64,000 bases of DNA from JAJAZB01 sp964244295 (GCA_964244295.1 CAXTIG010000035.1:12997-76996), one strand, 5' to 3'. Numbered from the stretch's first letter, positions 1 to 8,730 are shown. The notes: a model not told the origin generated them from the sequence alone. A program made the numbers and translations.

Positions 1-34
1 AGCAAGTCAACTTTGTCACGCTGTGACAGTACGT

Positions 35-778
35 TCAATACCGCAGCGACCAGTACGGATTGCGGTGGGCCTTAATGCTGTCGTCGATGTGGGTTTTAAT
101 CAAGGCATTGTACTGCGATTGAGTGATTTTTTTGCCTTTCATTTTCGGCAAAAGCAGGTCTTTTTCCACCGAACGAAATTCTACCTTCGTGGCCGTAATC
201 ACCACGTCGCCCTCGTTGAGATCGAGTTCGAGAATCACGCCGGGCAGGCCGAAGTACCGCTCCGGCCCCGCCGGAACGGGGATTTCCTGGGCAAACCAGG
301 CCGTAATTTTTTGCTTGCGGATGGGGTCTTCGGTGGTGGCTTTCACGCACTGGTACCCGGCCACTTCTTTGATTTGGTTGCCGATTTTCCAGGCGGGCGT
401 CCGCAGCGAATCATCCAGCAGGTAGGTTTTCCCCAGCATTTCCATCAGGTCGGTCTGGGTTTCTTTCTCAAAATTCCGGGCGATGAGGTAGTCGCGGTTG
501 CGCCAGGTGTAGGCCCCGTCTTCGCTCTCGGCGCGGTCATTGAGGTACGTGTACACGCTGCGCGTCGGGCTGAAGCTGAGCTTCATTTTTTCTTTCCACT
601 CGTCGGTGCTGCCCCAGGTATTTTTCGCCCGGTCTTTTTCTTCCTGACTCAGAAAGGTGAGCCGGGCCGTGATGGCCGTCCAGTGCTGAACGCGCTCGTA
701 GGTGACGACGCCTTCCGTGTTTTGGGCGAGGGTGTTGAGGGAAAAAAGGAGGAAGAGGAGGGGAAGGAGGGGTTTCAT
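35..778 (-). CDS. GLPGLI family protein
   Basis: A 247-residue secreted protein of the Bacteroidota GLPGLI family, whose biochemical role is unknown. An N-terminal signal peptide (MKPLLPLLFLLFSLNTLAQ) is followed by the typical GVVTYER opening and, near residue 190, the family motif in the form GLPGVI. The reading frame stays open for another 63 codons upstream, but these run through an inverted repeat, so the start at the signal peptide is preferred. It lies downstream of and on the same strand as an outer membrane barrel gene, a pairing common for this family, so the two probably act together in the envelope. Family assignment is firm; function is not known. Confidence 0.88.
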   Translation of the reverse strand: MKPLLPLLFLLFSLNTLAQNTEGVVTYERVQHWTAITARLTFLSQEEKDRAKNTWGSTDEWKEKMKLSFSPTRSVYTYLNDRAESEDGAYTWRNRDYLIARNFEKETQTDLMEMLGKTYLLDDSLRTPAWKIGNQIKEVAGYQCVKATTEDPIRKQKITAWFAQEIPVPAGPERYFGLPGVILELDLNEGDVVITATKVEFRSVEKDLLLPKMKGKKITQSQYNALIKTHIDDSIKAHRNPYWSLRY

Positions 779-833
779 GGGTTGATTTTTTGGTTTGAAC
801 GACTCCCCTCCTTGATAAAGGCCACCGTGGCGC

Positions 834-929
834 GGAGGGGTGCCCCGTAGGGGCGGGGTGGTTTGTCGGTGGATGGGAGTACTTGGCTGGCAACCGCTCA
901 ACCACCCCGCCCCTACGGGGCACCCCTCC
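834..929. repeat. Perfect 30-bp inverted repeat
   Basis: Arms at 834-863 and 900-929 are perfect reverse complements around a 36-base loop. Outer short arms (CCCCTCCTT at 804-812, AAGGAGGGG at 935-943) extend the palindrome. It fills the space between the barrel gene and the GLPGLI gene and resembles the CCCCCTTT/AAAGGGGG element at 34.75-34.87 kb. Confidence 0.85.
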
Positions 930-994
930 TTAAAAAGGAGGGGAATCGTTGCGGTTCTTTTTCTCAATCGTTGCGGTTCCTTCTCATCTTTTTC

Positions 995-3820
995 CTAAAA
1001 CCCACCCCCCCGCCGCATTTGCGCTTTCACGCCGCGCATGTTGTAGGTCAGGCTGAGTAGGAAGTACCGCGCCAGGGTGCGGACGCGCTCCTCGGAAACG
1101 AAGTTCTGCGTGGCCTGTTGCGTGATGCCCTGGTTTTGGTTGAACACGTCGTAAGCCGTCAGGCGAATCTCCGTGCGGTTGGCTTTGCCGAGGTGTTTGT
1201 ACACGGCCAGGTTGAGAATGGGTACGCGCTGGTCGAAATCGAAGCGCCGGTTGATGAAAATCCGGTAATTGAAGTTGGCGTTGAGGTAGATTTTAGCCGG
1301 AAACTGCGCGTTCATCTCCGCGCCGTAGGTGTAGTTGAAAATGCGCTGGTTTTGGCTGCTGTTGATGGAATACTGCGCGTCGGTCACATTGACGTTGGCG
1401 TTGGTGTAGAGCGTGAATTTCTCGCTGGGTGTGAGGTCGAGGCGCAGGCCGACGCCGACGTTGGTGCTGCGGGTGCGGTTGAGCACGTCGTTGACGAAGG
1501 CCAGGTTGTTGCCCAGGTTGAGCGAGGTGTTGAGGTTGAGGTTGCTCTTCGTTTTTTTCAACGGAAACCCAAAGCCCAGGTACGACCCTACATTCTGCCC
1601 GCCCGAAATATTGGTGGGCCGGGTGCGGGTGATCAGCAGCGTGTCCACGGTCTGGTTGTACACCACCTGGTTGATGTTGTAGCCGTAGTTGACGTTGAAA
1701 AACAGGTTGGTAAAATTGGCCGGGTTGAACTTGCTGAAGCCCAGGTTGAGGCGGTGGGTCAACTGGGGCAGCAGGTCGGGGTTGCCCTCGCGGATGTAGC
1801 GCGGGTTGGAGTTGTCCACCACCGGCTGGAGGTCGCGGGTGGAAGGCAGGCGGACCTCGACGTTGTAGCCGGAGTAGAGGTAGCGGTTGTTTTTGAGGTC
1901 GTAGTTGAGCGATACGTTGGGCACCCAGGCAAAAAACGAGCGGCTTACGTTGGTAAACGTGGCCGAGGTTTGGTCGGTGGCGAAGCGCCCGCGCAGGTTG
2001 AACTGCTGCCCGGCGGCTCCCGCCGACACGTTGAGGCCCTTGTTGGAATACCGGAAACTGGAGCCGAGGCGGTGGTACACGTACTCGTTGGTGTAGTACC
2101 GGCTCAGGGCGGTGTTAAACTGCATTCCCGTGTCGGTCCGGTCGAACACGTCGCGGTCCACCTCGTCGGTACGCAGGCTGAAGTTGTAAAACGTTTCCCA
2201 GAAAAACGTTTTCGAAAGCGGTTCGAGGAAAAACGCGCTCGATTTGAATTCCTGTCGCCGGGTGTCGGTGGCCGTGATTTGATTGAGGTTGACGGCCAGC
2301 GGATTGCTGACCCCGAAAAAATCATTGACCGAGCGCTGGTCGCCGTTGTTGTCGTTGTGGGTGAGGTTGAACGAGGCGCTCAGGGCCAGGTTGCGGCCTT
2401 TTTTCATGAATTTATGCCGGAAAATCGCCGAGGTCGCCAGGATGCCCGCGTTGGCGCGGGTGGCGTTGTCGATGGTCGTGGTGCTGTTCAGAATCTCGTT
2501 GCGCGTGTAGGTTTGATCGGCGTGGTAGCGGTCGTTGCCGGTGTTGTAGCGACCGTTGCCGATCAGCACGAGCGTGTTGAGCGTGTCGATGGTTTTCTCA
2601 AAACGCAAGCCGCCCCGGTGGTTGCCGCTGAAGGTGCCCCGGCGGTTGGTTTCGGCCAAGGTGAAGCTGCCGTTTTGCAGAAAATTAGTCCGGTTCAGCG
2701 TCCCGTCCTGGGTTTGGTTCGACTGGTTGAAAAAGTAGTTGGAACTGAGCTTGGTTTTCTTGGTGTCGTAGTTGTAGTTGATGCCCCCGGCGAAGTTTTC
2801 GGAAAAACCCCGGCCCGAACGCCCCGAAATCGGGATGGTCAGGCTTTCGTCGTCGTCGCCGCCGAAGAAGATGGAGCGGCCCCCGCTGCTGAAGCTAAAG
2901 TCGGCATCGTCGTTCCAGTTGAAGGACTGGCTGCCGCGAAAATCCTGGTAATCGTCAAACGACACGCCCGTCTGGTTGGTGTTGTTGCCTAGGGCGATGA
3001 TCGAAAACTGGTTTTTGGTATTGAAGCGGTTGTAGTTGCCTTTCACTTCGCTGCGTGCCCCGCCCGTGCCCCCGTCGAGGCCGCCCCCGGCGGTGATTTT
3101 GCCAAAGCCGCCTTTGCGGGCGCTTTCTTTCAATTCGAGGTTCACCGTTTTTTCCTTGCGCCCGTCGTCCACGCCCGTGATTTTCGACTGTTCTGATTTG
3201 TCGTTGAAAATCTGGACTTTGGCAATCGCGTCGGCGGCGAGGTTTTTAGTGGCGAGTTTGGGGTCGGTGCCGAAAAAGCTCTTGCCGTCCACCGTCACTT
3301 TTTTCACGTCCTGACCCTGGGCCTTGATGCCCCCGTCCTGGTCGACCACCACGCCGGGGAGTTTGCGGAGCAAGTCCTCGACTGTCGCACCGGGCGGGAC
3401 TTTAAACGAACTGGCGTTGTACTCGACCGTATCGCCCCGGATGGTGAGCGGGGCTTTCGCCGTGCGGATCACCACTTCGAGCAGTTCCTTCGCGATGGGC
3501 TTGAGTTGCAATGCGCCGAGGTCTACGTTGCCGTCGTCGGTGGGCACGATGTCGCGCTGGATGGGAAGGCACCCCACAAACGTGATTTTGAGCAAGTACG
3601 GCGTTTTTTTGAGGTTTTTAAACTCGAAAAAGCCCTTCTCGTTGCTGCGCCCGTAGCTGGCCAGGGTCGAATCTTTCGGCAGGAGCAGCATCACCGTGGC
3701 CCCGGCCTGCGGGACGTTGGAGGTATCCACGACGGTACCCCGAATGGTGAGGCGGGTGGAAGTTTGGGCAAAGGCAGACAGCCCGAGGAGTAGGAAAAAA
3801 GCCAGGAAGACGTGTCGCAT
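995..3820 (-). CDS. Outer membrane beta-barrel protein with carboxypeptidase-regulatory-like domain
   Basis: A 941-residue TonB-dependent-receptor-like outer membrane protein. A signal peptide (MRHVFLAFFLLLGLSAFAQ) is followed by a carboxypeptidase-D regulatory-like domain (about residues 22-100, opening RLTIRGTVVDTSNVPQAGATV), a plug-like region with the phrase VEDLLRKLPGVVVDQDG near residue 145, and a long strand-rich barrel. This is the architecture of the outer_membrane_beta-barrel_3 family. The short N-terminus lacks an evident TonB box. It is followed by a GLPGLI gene, with which it probably forms an operon. A -7-like box TAGTTTTG (3868-3875, minus strand) lies 48 bases upstream. The transported substrate cannot be inferred. 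Confidence 0.9.
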   Translation of the reverse strand: MRHVFLAFFLLLGLSAFAQTSTRLTIRGTVVDTSNVPQAGATVMLLLPKDSTLASYGRSNEKGFFEFKNLKKTPYLLKITFVGCLPIQRDIVPTDDGNVDLGALQLKPIAKELLEVVIRTAKAPLTIRGDTVEYNASSFKVPPGATVEDLLRKLPGVVVDQDGGIKAQGQDVKKVTVDGKSFFGTDPKLATKNLAADAIAKVQIFNDKSEQSKITGVDDGRKEKTVNLELKESARKGGFGKITAGGGLDGGTGGARSEVKGNYNRFNTKNQFSIIALGNNTNQTGVSFDDYQDFRGSQSFNWNDDADFSFSSGGRSIFFGGDDDESLTIPISGRSGRGFSENFAGGINYNYDTKKTKLSSNYFFNQSNQTQDGTLNRTNFLQNGSFTLAETNRRGTFSGNHRGGLRFEKTIDTLNTLVLIGNGRYNTGNDRYHADQTYTRNEILNSTTTIDNATRANAGILATSAIFRHKFMKKGRNLALSASFNLTHNDNNGDQRSVNDFFGVSNPLAVNLNQITATDTRRQEFKSSAFFLEPLSKTFFWETFYNFSLRTDEVDRDVFDRTDTGMQFNTALSRYYTNEYVYHRLGSSFRYSNKGLNVSAGAAGQQFNLRGRFATDQTSATFTNVSRSFFAWVPNVSLNYDLKNNRYLYSGYNVEVRLPSTRDLQPVVDNSNPRYIREGNPDLLPQLTHRLNLGFSKFNPANFTNLFFNVNYGYNINQVVYNQTVDTLLITRTRPTNISGGQNVGSYLGFGFPLKKTKSNLNLNTSLNLGNNLAFVNDVLNRTRSTNVGVGLRLDLTPSEKFTLYTNANVNVTDAQYSINSSQNQRIFNYTYGAEMNAQFPAKIYLNANFNYRIFINRRFDFDQRVPILNLAVYKHLGKANRTEIRLTAYDVFNQNQGITQQATQNFVSEERVRTLARYFLLSLTYNMRGVKAQMRRGGGF

Positions 3821-3867
3821 ACGCGGCGGGATGGGAAGGGTTGATAAGGAAAAAGGAGTCGAGCGGC

Positions 3868-3901
3868 CAAAACTACCGGATTCTTTAGTTTTTTAACTAA
3901 A
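3868..3901 (-). promoter_or_regulatory. -7 box and palindrome upstream of the barrel gene
   Basis: On the minus strand TAGTTTTG (3868-3875) fits the Bacteroidota TAnnTTTG box. A palindrome TTTAGTT-TTTT-AACTAAA (3884-3901) covers the place where the -33 element would sit and could be an operator. The operator role is inference. Confidence 0.45.
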
Positions 3902-4037
3902 CGAATAGTTAAAATTTGTGAACGGGGTTTTGGGCACGTTGAGGAACGCGGGAAAGACGCAGAATGGGGGAGGGGGTTGCACGAGCGAGGGGAGATTTTT
4001 CCGAAAATCGCCCTTACACAATGAAAAAAATCCGACT

Positions 4038-4148
4038 GTCATCCTGGAAGGACCCGCGCGGCGTCCGCTCGTTGGACTACCGTTCCCCTTTCAGGAAACT
4101 GAACGGTAGTCCAACGAGCGGACGCCGCGCGGGTCCTTCCAGGACGAC
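4038..4148. repeat. 48-bp inverted repeat (palindromic element)
   Basis: Arms 4038-4085 and 4101-4148 are complementary with one mismatch; the 15-base loop is itself partly palindromic. Its core GCGGACGCCGCGCGGG also occurs in the loop of the palindrome at 6696-6758. It lies between the start of the barrel gene and the end of the epimerase gene. The rest of the 350-base gap shows nothing else beyond the promoter noted above. Confidence 0.9.
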
Positions 4149-4171
4149 ACGGTTTAGTTTGGAATGACACC

Positions 4172-5446
4172 TCATCGCCCCGCTTGCCCCAACCCCTCCA
4201 ACCGCCGAATACTCTGCACCATCGCCCGGACGGTGTGGTAGTTGATTTTCCAGGAATGGCTTAGGTGCGTCCAGATGGGCTGGCCTTGCCGCGTCATCAG
4301 CGGCCACCATTCGCCGACGGGGTGGTTGATCATCCGGTCGAATACGAAGCGGTGAACGGACTCGTAGGCGCGAATAAATTTTTCATCCCCGAAAAGCCGG
4401 TAGGCATCGAGCAGGCCGATGAGTACCTCGGCCTGTTGCCAGAATTCCTTCTCCTGGTCGTACACCGGGCCGGCGTGAGAACCTTCAACGAACACCCCGC
4501 CCCATTCCCAATCGATACCGTAGTCCACGACGTGGTCAAGGGCCTTGCGGAGCAACGGATGGTACGGCTCGGCGGGCAGGCCGAGTACGTTGAGGGCGTG
4601 GAGGAGCAGCCAAGCAAATTCGGCGTTGTGGCCGTAGCTGGTGTTGTCGTCGGCGGCCCCTTTCTGGCCTTCGGGGTTAAAGCGGTCCCAGCCCCAGACC
4701 ACCACGAACTTGATCTGCGGGGCCACCCGCCAGTCGGCCCAGAACTGCGGAATGCCGGTGCCGTAAGTCGGGTGCATGATTTTTTCGGTGAGCAACGAAA
4801 TCACCTCCAGCAACTTACGCCGGTGAACCTCCTGCCCGGATGCTTCGTATAGCGTCGTGAAGGCTTCCATCAGGTGCATGTGGACGTCGAGGGTTTTGCG
4901 GTCACCCCCGGCGGCACCCGGCCCGGCCCGCGTCCAGTCGCGGGCGAACACCTCGAAATACCCGCCGTAGCGGGTGTCAGCGGCGTGTTTTTGGAGCAAA
5001 TCGAAGGTTTTCCCGGCGTAGTCGAGGCCGCGTAGGTCGCCGGTGGCTAGGGTGTACTCGCTCAGGGCGTAGATTGCGAAGCTCTGGCCGTAGGCGATTT
5101 TCTGGTCGTTAAGCACCTCGCCCCGGCGGTTGGTCATCCAGAAAAAGCCGCCGTGTTCCCTATCCCAGAGGTTTTTTAAGAGGTACTCCACGCCGTGCCG
5201 GGCGAGGTTGGCGAGCGCACCGTCGCCGTACCCGGCGCGGTGGGCCGAGGCGTAGGTATACACCGAGCGGGTCTGGGCGATGAGCGATTTTTCATCTTCG
5301 CCGCTGTCGCGCCCGTGCTGGTCGAAGTGAGTGAGGAAACCGCCGTGCGTGGCATCGACGGTGCGGCTGGTCCAGAAGGGGAGGAGTTCCTGGGTGAGGT
5401 GATGGCGGGCCTCGTCACGGAGGTGGGGGAGAGTGTTGGGGGACAT
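4172..5446 (-). CDS. N-acylglucosamine 2-epimerase family protein (cellobiose 2-epimerase-like)
   Basis: A 424-residue cytoplasmic enzyme of the AGE superfamily, (alpha/alpha)6-barrel sugar epimerases/isomerases. Visible family residues are Arg60 (IAQTR), His191 in VHMHLMEA, His273 in YGHNAEFAWLL, Glu337 region in KEFWQQAE, and His404 in WKINYHTVRAM. The spacing and the three histidines fit cellobiose 2-epimerase, which converts beta-1,4-linked disaccharides at the reducing-end C2; other AGE members (mannose isomerase, GlcNAc 2-epimerase) remain possible. There is no signal peptide. A PfkB kinase gene lies upstream on the same strand about 200 bases away, so both may serve sugar use. Confidence 0.88.
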   Translation of the reverse strand: MSPNTLPHLRDEARHHLTQELLPFWTSRTVDATHGGFLTHFDQHGRDSGEDEKSLIAQTRSVYTYASAHRAGYGDGALANLARHGVEYLLKNLWDREHGGFFWMTNRRGEVLNDQKIAYGQSFAIYALSEYTLATGDLRGLDYAGKTFDLLQKHAADTRYGGYFEVFARDWTRAGPGAAGGDRKTLDVHMHLMEAFTTLYEASGQEVHRRKLLEVISLLTEKIMHPTYGTGIPQFWADWRVAPQIKFVVVWGWDRFNPEGQKGAADDNTSYGHNAEFAWLLLHALNVLGLPAEPYHPLLRKALDHVVDYGIDWEWGGVFVEGSHAGPVYDQEKEFWQQAEVLIGLLDAYRLFGDEKFIRAYESVHRFVFDRMINHPVGEWWPLMTRQGQPIWTHLSHSWKINYHTVRAMVQSIRRLEGLGQAGR

Positions 5447-5460
5447 GGTAAAAAATGGTT

Positions 5461-5678
5461 TCCAGCCGCGTCATTGCGAGCACAGGCGACCGAGACGAGC
5501 GAAGCGAGAATTGGTCGCCGACGCGAAGCAATCCCCTCCCGAAGACAAGAAAGCTAAAACCAAACAACTGCCTGACGCTACCGTGCGACGGACCGTTTGG
5601 TCTCCGGGCGGGGATTGCCGCGCTCCGGGTTCAAAACTTCGTTTCACTCATTTCTCCGCTCGCAATGACGCGGCTGGA
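5461..5678. repeat. Inverted repeat entering the kinase 3' end
   Basis: Perfect 20-base arms at 5461-5480 and 5659-5678 (core TCATTGCGAG / CTCGCAATGA) enclose about 180 bases that hold a second pair around GCAATCCC and GGATTGC. The right arm overlaps the 3' end of the PfkB gene and encodes its last residues. Confidence 0.8.
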
Positions 5679-6664
5679 GAGGCGTTCAGCACCAAAACCT
5701 CCCCCAGCGTAGCCGTGCCCGTCTGCCCGATTTTTTGCACCGTCACGGCGGCGGCCAGGTTAGCTACGCGAAGAGCGTCGGTGGGGGAGGCCCTAACTCC
5801 CAGGCAGGCCGCCAGCGCCGCCACGACCGTATCGCCCGCCCCGACGGGGTCGAGGTTGCCCCGCAGCGGCAGGCCCGGTTCGGTGTACACGTCGAGTTGT
5901 CCGACGTAGACAAGGCCCTGTTCTCCCCGCGTGATGACCACCGGCCCGCCCATGGTGTTGCGCAGCGACTCCCCATGCCGAAGGCACCAGTCCAAGGTGT
6001 CGTGCGGATCCGTTTCGAGTAGTCGGGCGAGTTCGGCGGTGTTGACTTTCAGCGTCGCGCCACGCACCAGCAACCCAAAATCCCGCAAATCGGCTACAAC
6101 CCGGCAGGCCGGATAGTGGGCCAGGAGCCTGTTCAACATCCCGATGCGGGCACCGTCGAGCAGGGGATTGGGAAATTGCTGGTTGACCACGAGCATGTCG
6201 AGGGCGGTCAGGGCTTGTTCTAAACGGGCGAGTACCTCGTTGAAAACGGCCTCGGGAAGCACGTTGTGCGTACCGAAATCCAGTCGGTGGGTTTCGCCTG
6301 CTGAGGCGTGGGGCTTGGTGTACGTGCAGGTGTCCCAACCGGGCGTGTCGAGCAGGGCCGTGGTATCGACGCCGAGCGAATCGAGCAGGTGCCGCAACTC
6401 GCGCCCGAACACGTCCCGGCCCGCGCAGCCAAACACCCGGAGGGTACCGATGCCCAGCGCGGCGAGGTTTTGCACCACGTTGCCCGCTCCGCCGGGAGCC
6501 GTGCGGGGGCTACTGGCCCAGTGTACTTCCCGGCCCGTTTCCAACGAAAATTCGCCGGTTTGTTCCTGAACCTGGTAGTAAAAATCAACCGCAAAATCGC
6601 CGATGATGCCCACGCGCAGGGGAGCGAAGCGGGCGAAAAGGGCGGTGAGGTCGGGGTTGGTCAT
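5648..6664 (-). CDS. PfkB family carbohydrate kinase (RfaE/HldE kinase-like)
   Basis: A 338-residue ribokinase-fold sugar kinase. PGGAGNV at residues 57-63 is the N-terminal substrate-binding glycine motif, and DPVGAGDT (272-279) holds the catalytic aspartate and anion hole. The layout resembles the kinase half of bifunctional heptose-7-phosphate kinase (RfaE/HldE), but no nucleotidyltransferase domain follows, so the substrate is uncertain. The last residues (about SPAASLRAEK) are encoded by the arm of an intergenic inverted repeat and are probably not conserved. Same strand as the epimerase downstream; a metallo-hydrolase gene lies upstream beyond a palindrome. Confidence 0.88.
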   Translation of the reverse strand: MTNPDLTALFARFAPLRVGIIGDFAVDFYYQVQEQTGEFSLETGREVHWASSPRTAPGGAGNVVQNLAALGIGTLRVFGCAGRDVFGRELRHLLDSLGVDTTALLDTPGWDTCTYTKPHASAGETHRLDFGTHNVLPEAVFNEVLARLEQALTALDMLVVNQQFPNPLLDGARIGMLNRLLAHYPACRVVADLRDFGLLVRGATLKVNTAELARLLETDPHDTLDWCLRHGESLRNTMGGPVVITRGEQGLVYVGQLDVYTEPGLPLRGNLDPVGAGDTVVAALAACLGVRASPTDALRVANLAAAVTVQKIGQTGTATLGEVLVLNASPAASLRAEK

Positions 6665-6695
6665 GGGGGAAAAATTTTCAAAGTTGTGCGCATTT

Positions 6696-6758
6696 TGTCA
6701 CCCTGAGCTTGTCGAAGCGGACGCCGCGCGGGGCCGGTTCGACAAGCTCAGGGTGACA
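6696..6758. repeat. GTCGAA palindrome, copy 1
   Basis: Arms 6696-6716 and 6738-6758 (TGTCACCCTGAGCTTGTCGAA and complement, 21 bases) with a GC-rich 21-base loop. It is the CTGAGCTTGTCGAA variant of a family seen at five more places in the window and ends four bases before the hydrolase stop codon. Confidence 0.9.
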
Positions 6759-6762
6759 GCCT

Positions 6763-7647
6763 TCACAAAAATGCCGACAGTGGCCCGGTTTCCAAGACTC
6801 GAAACCCTCTTTCGGTCTGTTGCACGGTGTAGGCTTCGTGAACGGGGTCGTGATCGCTGACCAGAACCCAGGCTTTTTCGGCGGCTTGGGTCAGGAAAGC
6901 CGTTTTTTCTTCCATCGTCACCAGCGGGCGGACGTCGTAACTCATCACGTAGTTGACGGGCACGTGGGCAGTGGTGGGGATGAGGTCGGCGGCGAAGACG
7001 ACGGTTTTTCCGGCAACCTCGATCTGGGGCATGAGCATTTTTTCGGTGTGGCCGTCGGCGAGTAAAATTGAGAATTGAGAGTTGAGAATTGAGAATTGAG
7101 AATTTCTGGTTTCATCCCCTGCCTCCTGCCCCAAGCCCCACGCCAAAAATTGCAGGTGTCCGCTTTCCTGAATGGGCCGCAGGTTTTCGGTCAAAAACGT
7201 GGCTCTTTCGCGGGGGTTGGGGTTCATCGCCCAGGCCCAGTGCGCCGGGTGTGCCCAGTAGCGGGCGTTGGGAAAGGTTAGTTCGTAGCCGTCGCGGCGG
7301 GTGTTCCACTGCGTAGCCCCGCCGACGTGGTCGAAGTGCAGGTGGGTGGGGAGCACGTCGGTTACGTCGGCGGGCGAGAATCCGGCTTTTTTTAGGGAAC
7401 CGATCAGGTTTCCCTCGCCGTGGCGGGAGTAATACGCCTGCCAGCGGGCGTCCTGCTTGTCGCCCATGCCGCAGTCGATCAGGATCAGGCGGGGACCGTC
7501 TTCGACCAGCAGGCAGCGCATGGCGAACGAAACGTGGTTCTGATCGTCGGGCGTGAGCAGTTTTTGCCAGATCACTTTCGGCACCACGCCAAACATGGTG
7601 CCGCCGTCGAGTTTGAAGTGACCGGCGTCGAGGATGTGAAGTTGCAT
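6763..7647 (-). CDS. Metallo-beta-lactamase-fold hydrolase
   Basis: A 294-residue hydrolase with the dinuclear zinc signature THLHFDHVGG (101-110), further metal ligands likely at H199 (ADGHTEK), D219 region (FAADLIPT) and H262 (SDHDPVH). The layout is that of the lactonase-like (AHL lactonase/YtnP) branch, cytoplasmic, with unknown substrate. Residues 182-195 (NSQFSILNSQFSIL) are encoded by a short-period repeat tract, AATTGAG-type, that elsewhere in the window is intergenic. The insertion keeps the frame and sits just before a likely zinc ligand, so it may be a recent in-frame expansion tolerated in a loop. Confidence 0.87.
   Translation of the reverse strand: MQLHILDAGHFKLDGGTMFGVVPKVIWQKLLTPDDQNHVSFAMRCLLVEDGPRLILIDCGMGDKQDARWQAYYSRHGEGNLIGSLKKAGFSPADVTDVLPTHLHFDHVGGATQWNTRRDGYELTFPNARYWAHPAHWAWAMNPNPRERATFLTENLRPIQESGHLQFLAWGLGQEAGDETRNSQFSILNSQFSILLADGHTEKMLMPQIEVAGKTVVFAADLIPTTAHVPVNYVMSYDVRPLVTMEEKTAFLTQAAEKAWVLVSDHDPVHEAYTVQQTERGFRVLETGPLSAFL
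7066..7105. repeat. AATTGAG short-period repeat inside a CDS
   Basis: Forty bases of near-perfect AATTGAG/GTTGAG tandem repeat lie inside the metallo-hydrolase gene and encode two copies of NSQFSIL. Similar tracts elsewhere in the window lie between genes. Confidence 0.9.
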
Positions 7648-7720
7648 TCGCAGTTGGGGAATGACATTTTTGAAAGCAAAACAACGAGCCGAATTTGGCG
7701 TTTTTCTTTCATGTAACCGA

Positions 7721-7781
7721 TTCTGCGTCTCCGCGTCTCTGCGCGCTATTCATTTTTACGCAGAGAGGCGGAGACGCAGAA
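7721..7781. repeat. 23-bp inverted repeat between hydrolase and patatin genes
   Basis: Arms 7721-7743 and 7759-7781 (TTCTGCGTCTCCG-type) pair with one mismatch over a 15-base loop. It lies in the divergent space 20 bases before the patatin start, so it would be near the 5' end of that transcript. Confidence 0.85.
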
Positions 7782-7800
7782 ATTTGATAATCAAACCGAT

Positions 7801-8598
7801 ATGAAAATTGGATTTGTACTCTCCGGCGGCGGCGCGCGCGGAATCGCCCACCTGGGCGTGTTGAAAGCCCTCGACGAAATGGGCCTGAAACCCGACCACA
7901 TCGCCGGGAGCAGCGCCGGGGCGGTGGCCGGGGCCATGTTTGCCGCCGGGTACAGTCCCGACGAAACCCTCGACATTCTACAAAGCACCAACCTGCTGCG
8001 TTTCGTGCGCCCGGCCCTGAGCCGGATGGGTCTGCTCAAACTCGACAAGTGCGAAGACCTCTACCGACGCTACCTGCCCGAGGACACGTTTGAAGCCCTG
8101 CACCTGCCGCTTACCATCGCCACAACCGATTTGATGGGGGGAAAAACGGTGTATTTCAACGAAGGCCCGCTCATCCGGCCCTTGCTCGCGTCGTGCTGCC
8201 TGCCGGGGGTTTTCGAGCCGATGCTCCACCAGCAGCGGTTTTACGTGGACGGTGGCGTACTCAACAACATGCCGCTCGACCCCTTGGAAGAGTGCTGCGA
8301 TTTTTTCGTGGGCAGTCACGTCAACCCCTTCGGCACCACCGAACGGCCCATCACGTCGATGAAAGGTGTGCTGGAACGCACGCTGTACCTGGCCATCAAC
8401 AAAAGTTCGCAGCAGCAATTTGCCAAGTACCACCTCCTCATCGAACCGCCCGCCTTGAAAAATTATACGGTGTTCGATATCAAAAAAGCGCGGGAGATTT
8501 TCCGGGTGGGGTATGTGTACACGCGGGGGCTGGGGCCGCAGGTGGAGAAGTTGTTGGGGGTGGGTGAGTTTGAGGGTTTGAAGAGTTTGAGTGTTTGA
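7801..8598 (+). CDS. Patatin-like phospholipase (RssA-like)
   Basis: A 265-residue serine lipid acyl hydrolase. Visible are the oxyanion motif SGGGARG (8-14), the nucleophile elbow GSSAG with Ser38 (36-40), and the catalytic DGG triplet in FYVDGGVLNNMP near residue 158, giving a Ser-Asp dyad. There is no signal peptide, so it is likely cytoplasmic or membrane-associated and acts on phospholipid esters. Length fits bacterial RssA-type proteins. The last ten residues (FEGLKSLSV region) are encoded by a TTTGAG-type repeat that is mirrored at 8700-8727. Followed by a strong hairpin terminator. Confidence 0.92.
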   Translation: MKIGFVLSGGGARGIAHLGVLKALDEMGLKPDHIAGSSAGAVAGAMFAAGYSPDETLDILQSTNLLRFVRPALSRMGLLKLDKCEDLYRRYLPEDTFEALHLPLTIATTDLMGGKTVYFNEGPLIRPLLASCCLPGVFEPMLHQQRFYVDGGVLNNMPLDPLEECCDFFVGSHVNPFGTTERPITSMKGVLERTLYLAINKSSQQQFAKYHLLIEPPALKNYTVFDIKKAREIFRVGYVYTRGLGPQVEKLLGVGEFEGLKSLSV

Positions 8599-8728
8599 AG
8601 TTCTTTGGCATCTGTCATCCCTTTTTTGTCGGACCAGGGCTGAAGCGACAGCCTGGCAATAAGAAAGCCCACCCCTTACGATGGGGGTGGGCTTTTTAAC
8701 GCTCAAACTTTTCAAACCCTCAAACTAA
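8567..8728. repeat. TTTGAG-type inverted tracts around the patatin terminator
   Basis: A TTTGAGGGTTTGAAGAG tract at the 3' end of the patatin gene (about 8567-8597) is mirrored by CTCAAACTTTTCAAACC at about 8701-8727, flanking the hairpin terminator. The left tract is coding. Confidence 0.7.
8664..8697 (+). terminator. Rho-independent terminator after patatin
   Basis: AAAGCCCACCCC (8664-8675) pairs with GGGGTGGGCTTT (8684-8695) and is followed by Ts on the plus strand. It separates the convergent patatin and susD genes and could serve both. Confidence 0.85.
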
Positions 8729-8730
8729 AA

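Noticed and set aside
779..967. Longer N-terminus of the GLPGLI protein
   Set aside because: The extra 63 codons run through an inverted repeat and precede a clear signal peptide.
1118..2992. Long open frame opposite the outer membrane barrel gene
   Set aside because: It is a compositional shadow: valine- and glycine-rich with no domain, fully opposite a well-supported gene. The same holds for the long frame opposite the minus-strand susC at 10.2-13.1 kb.
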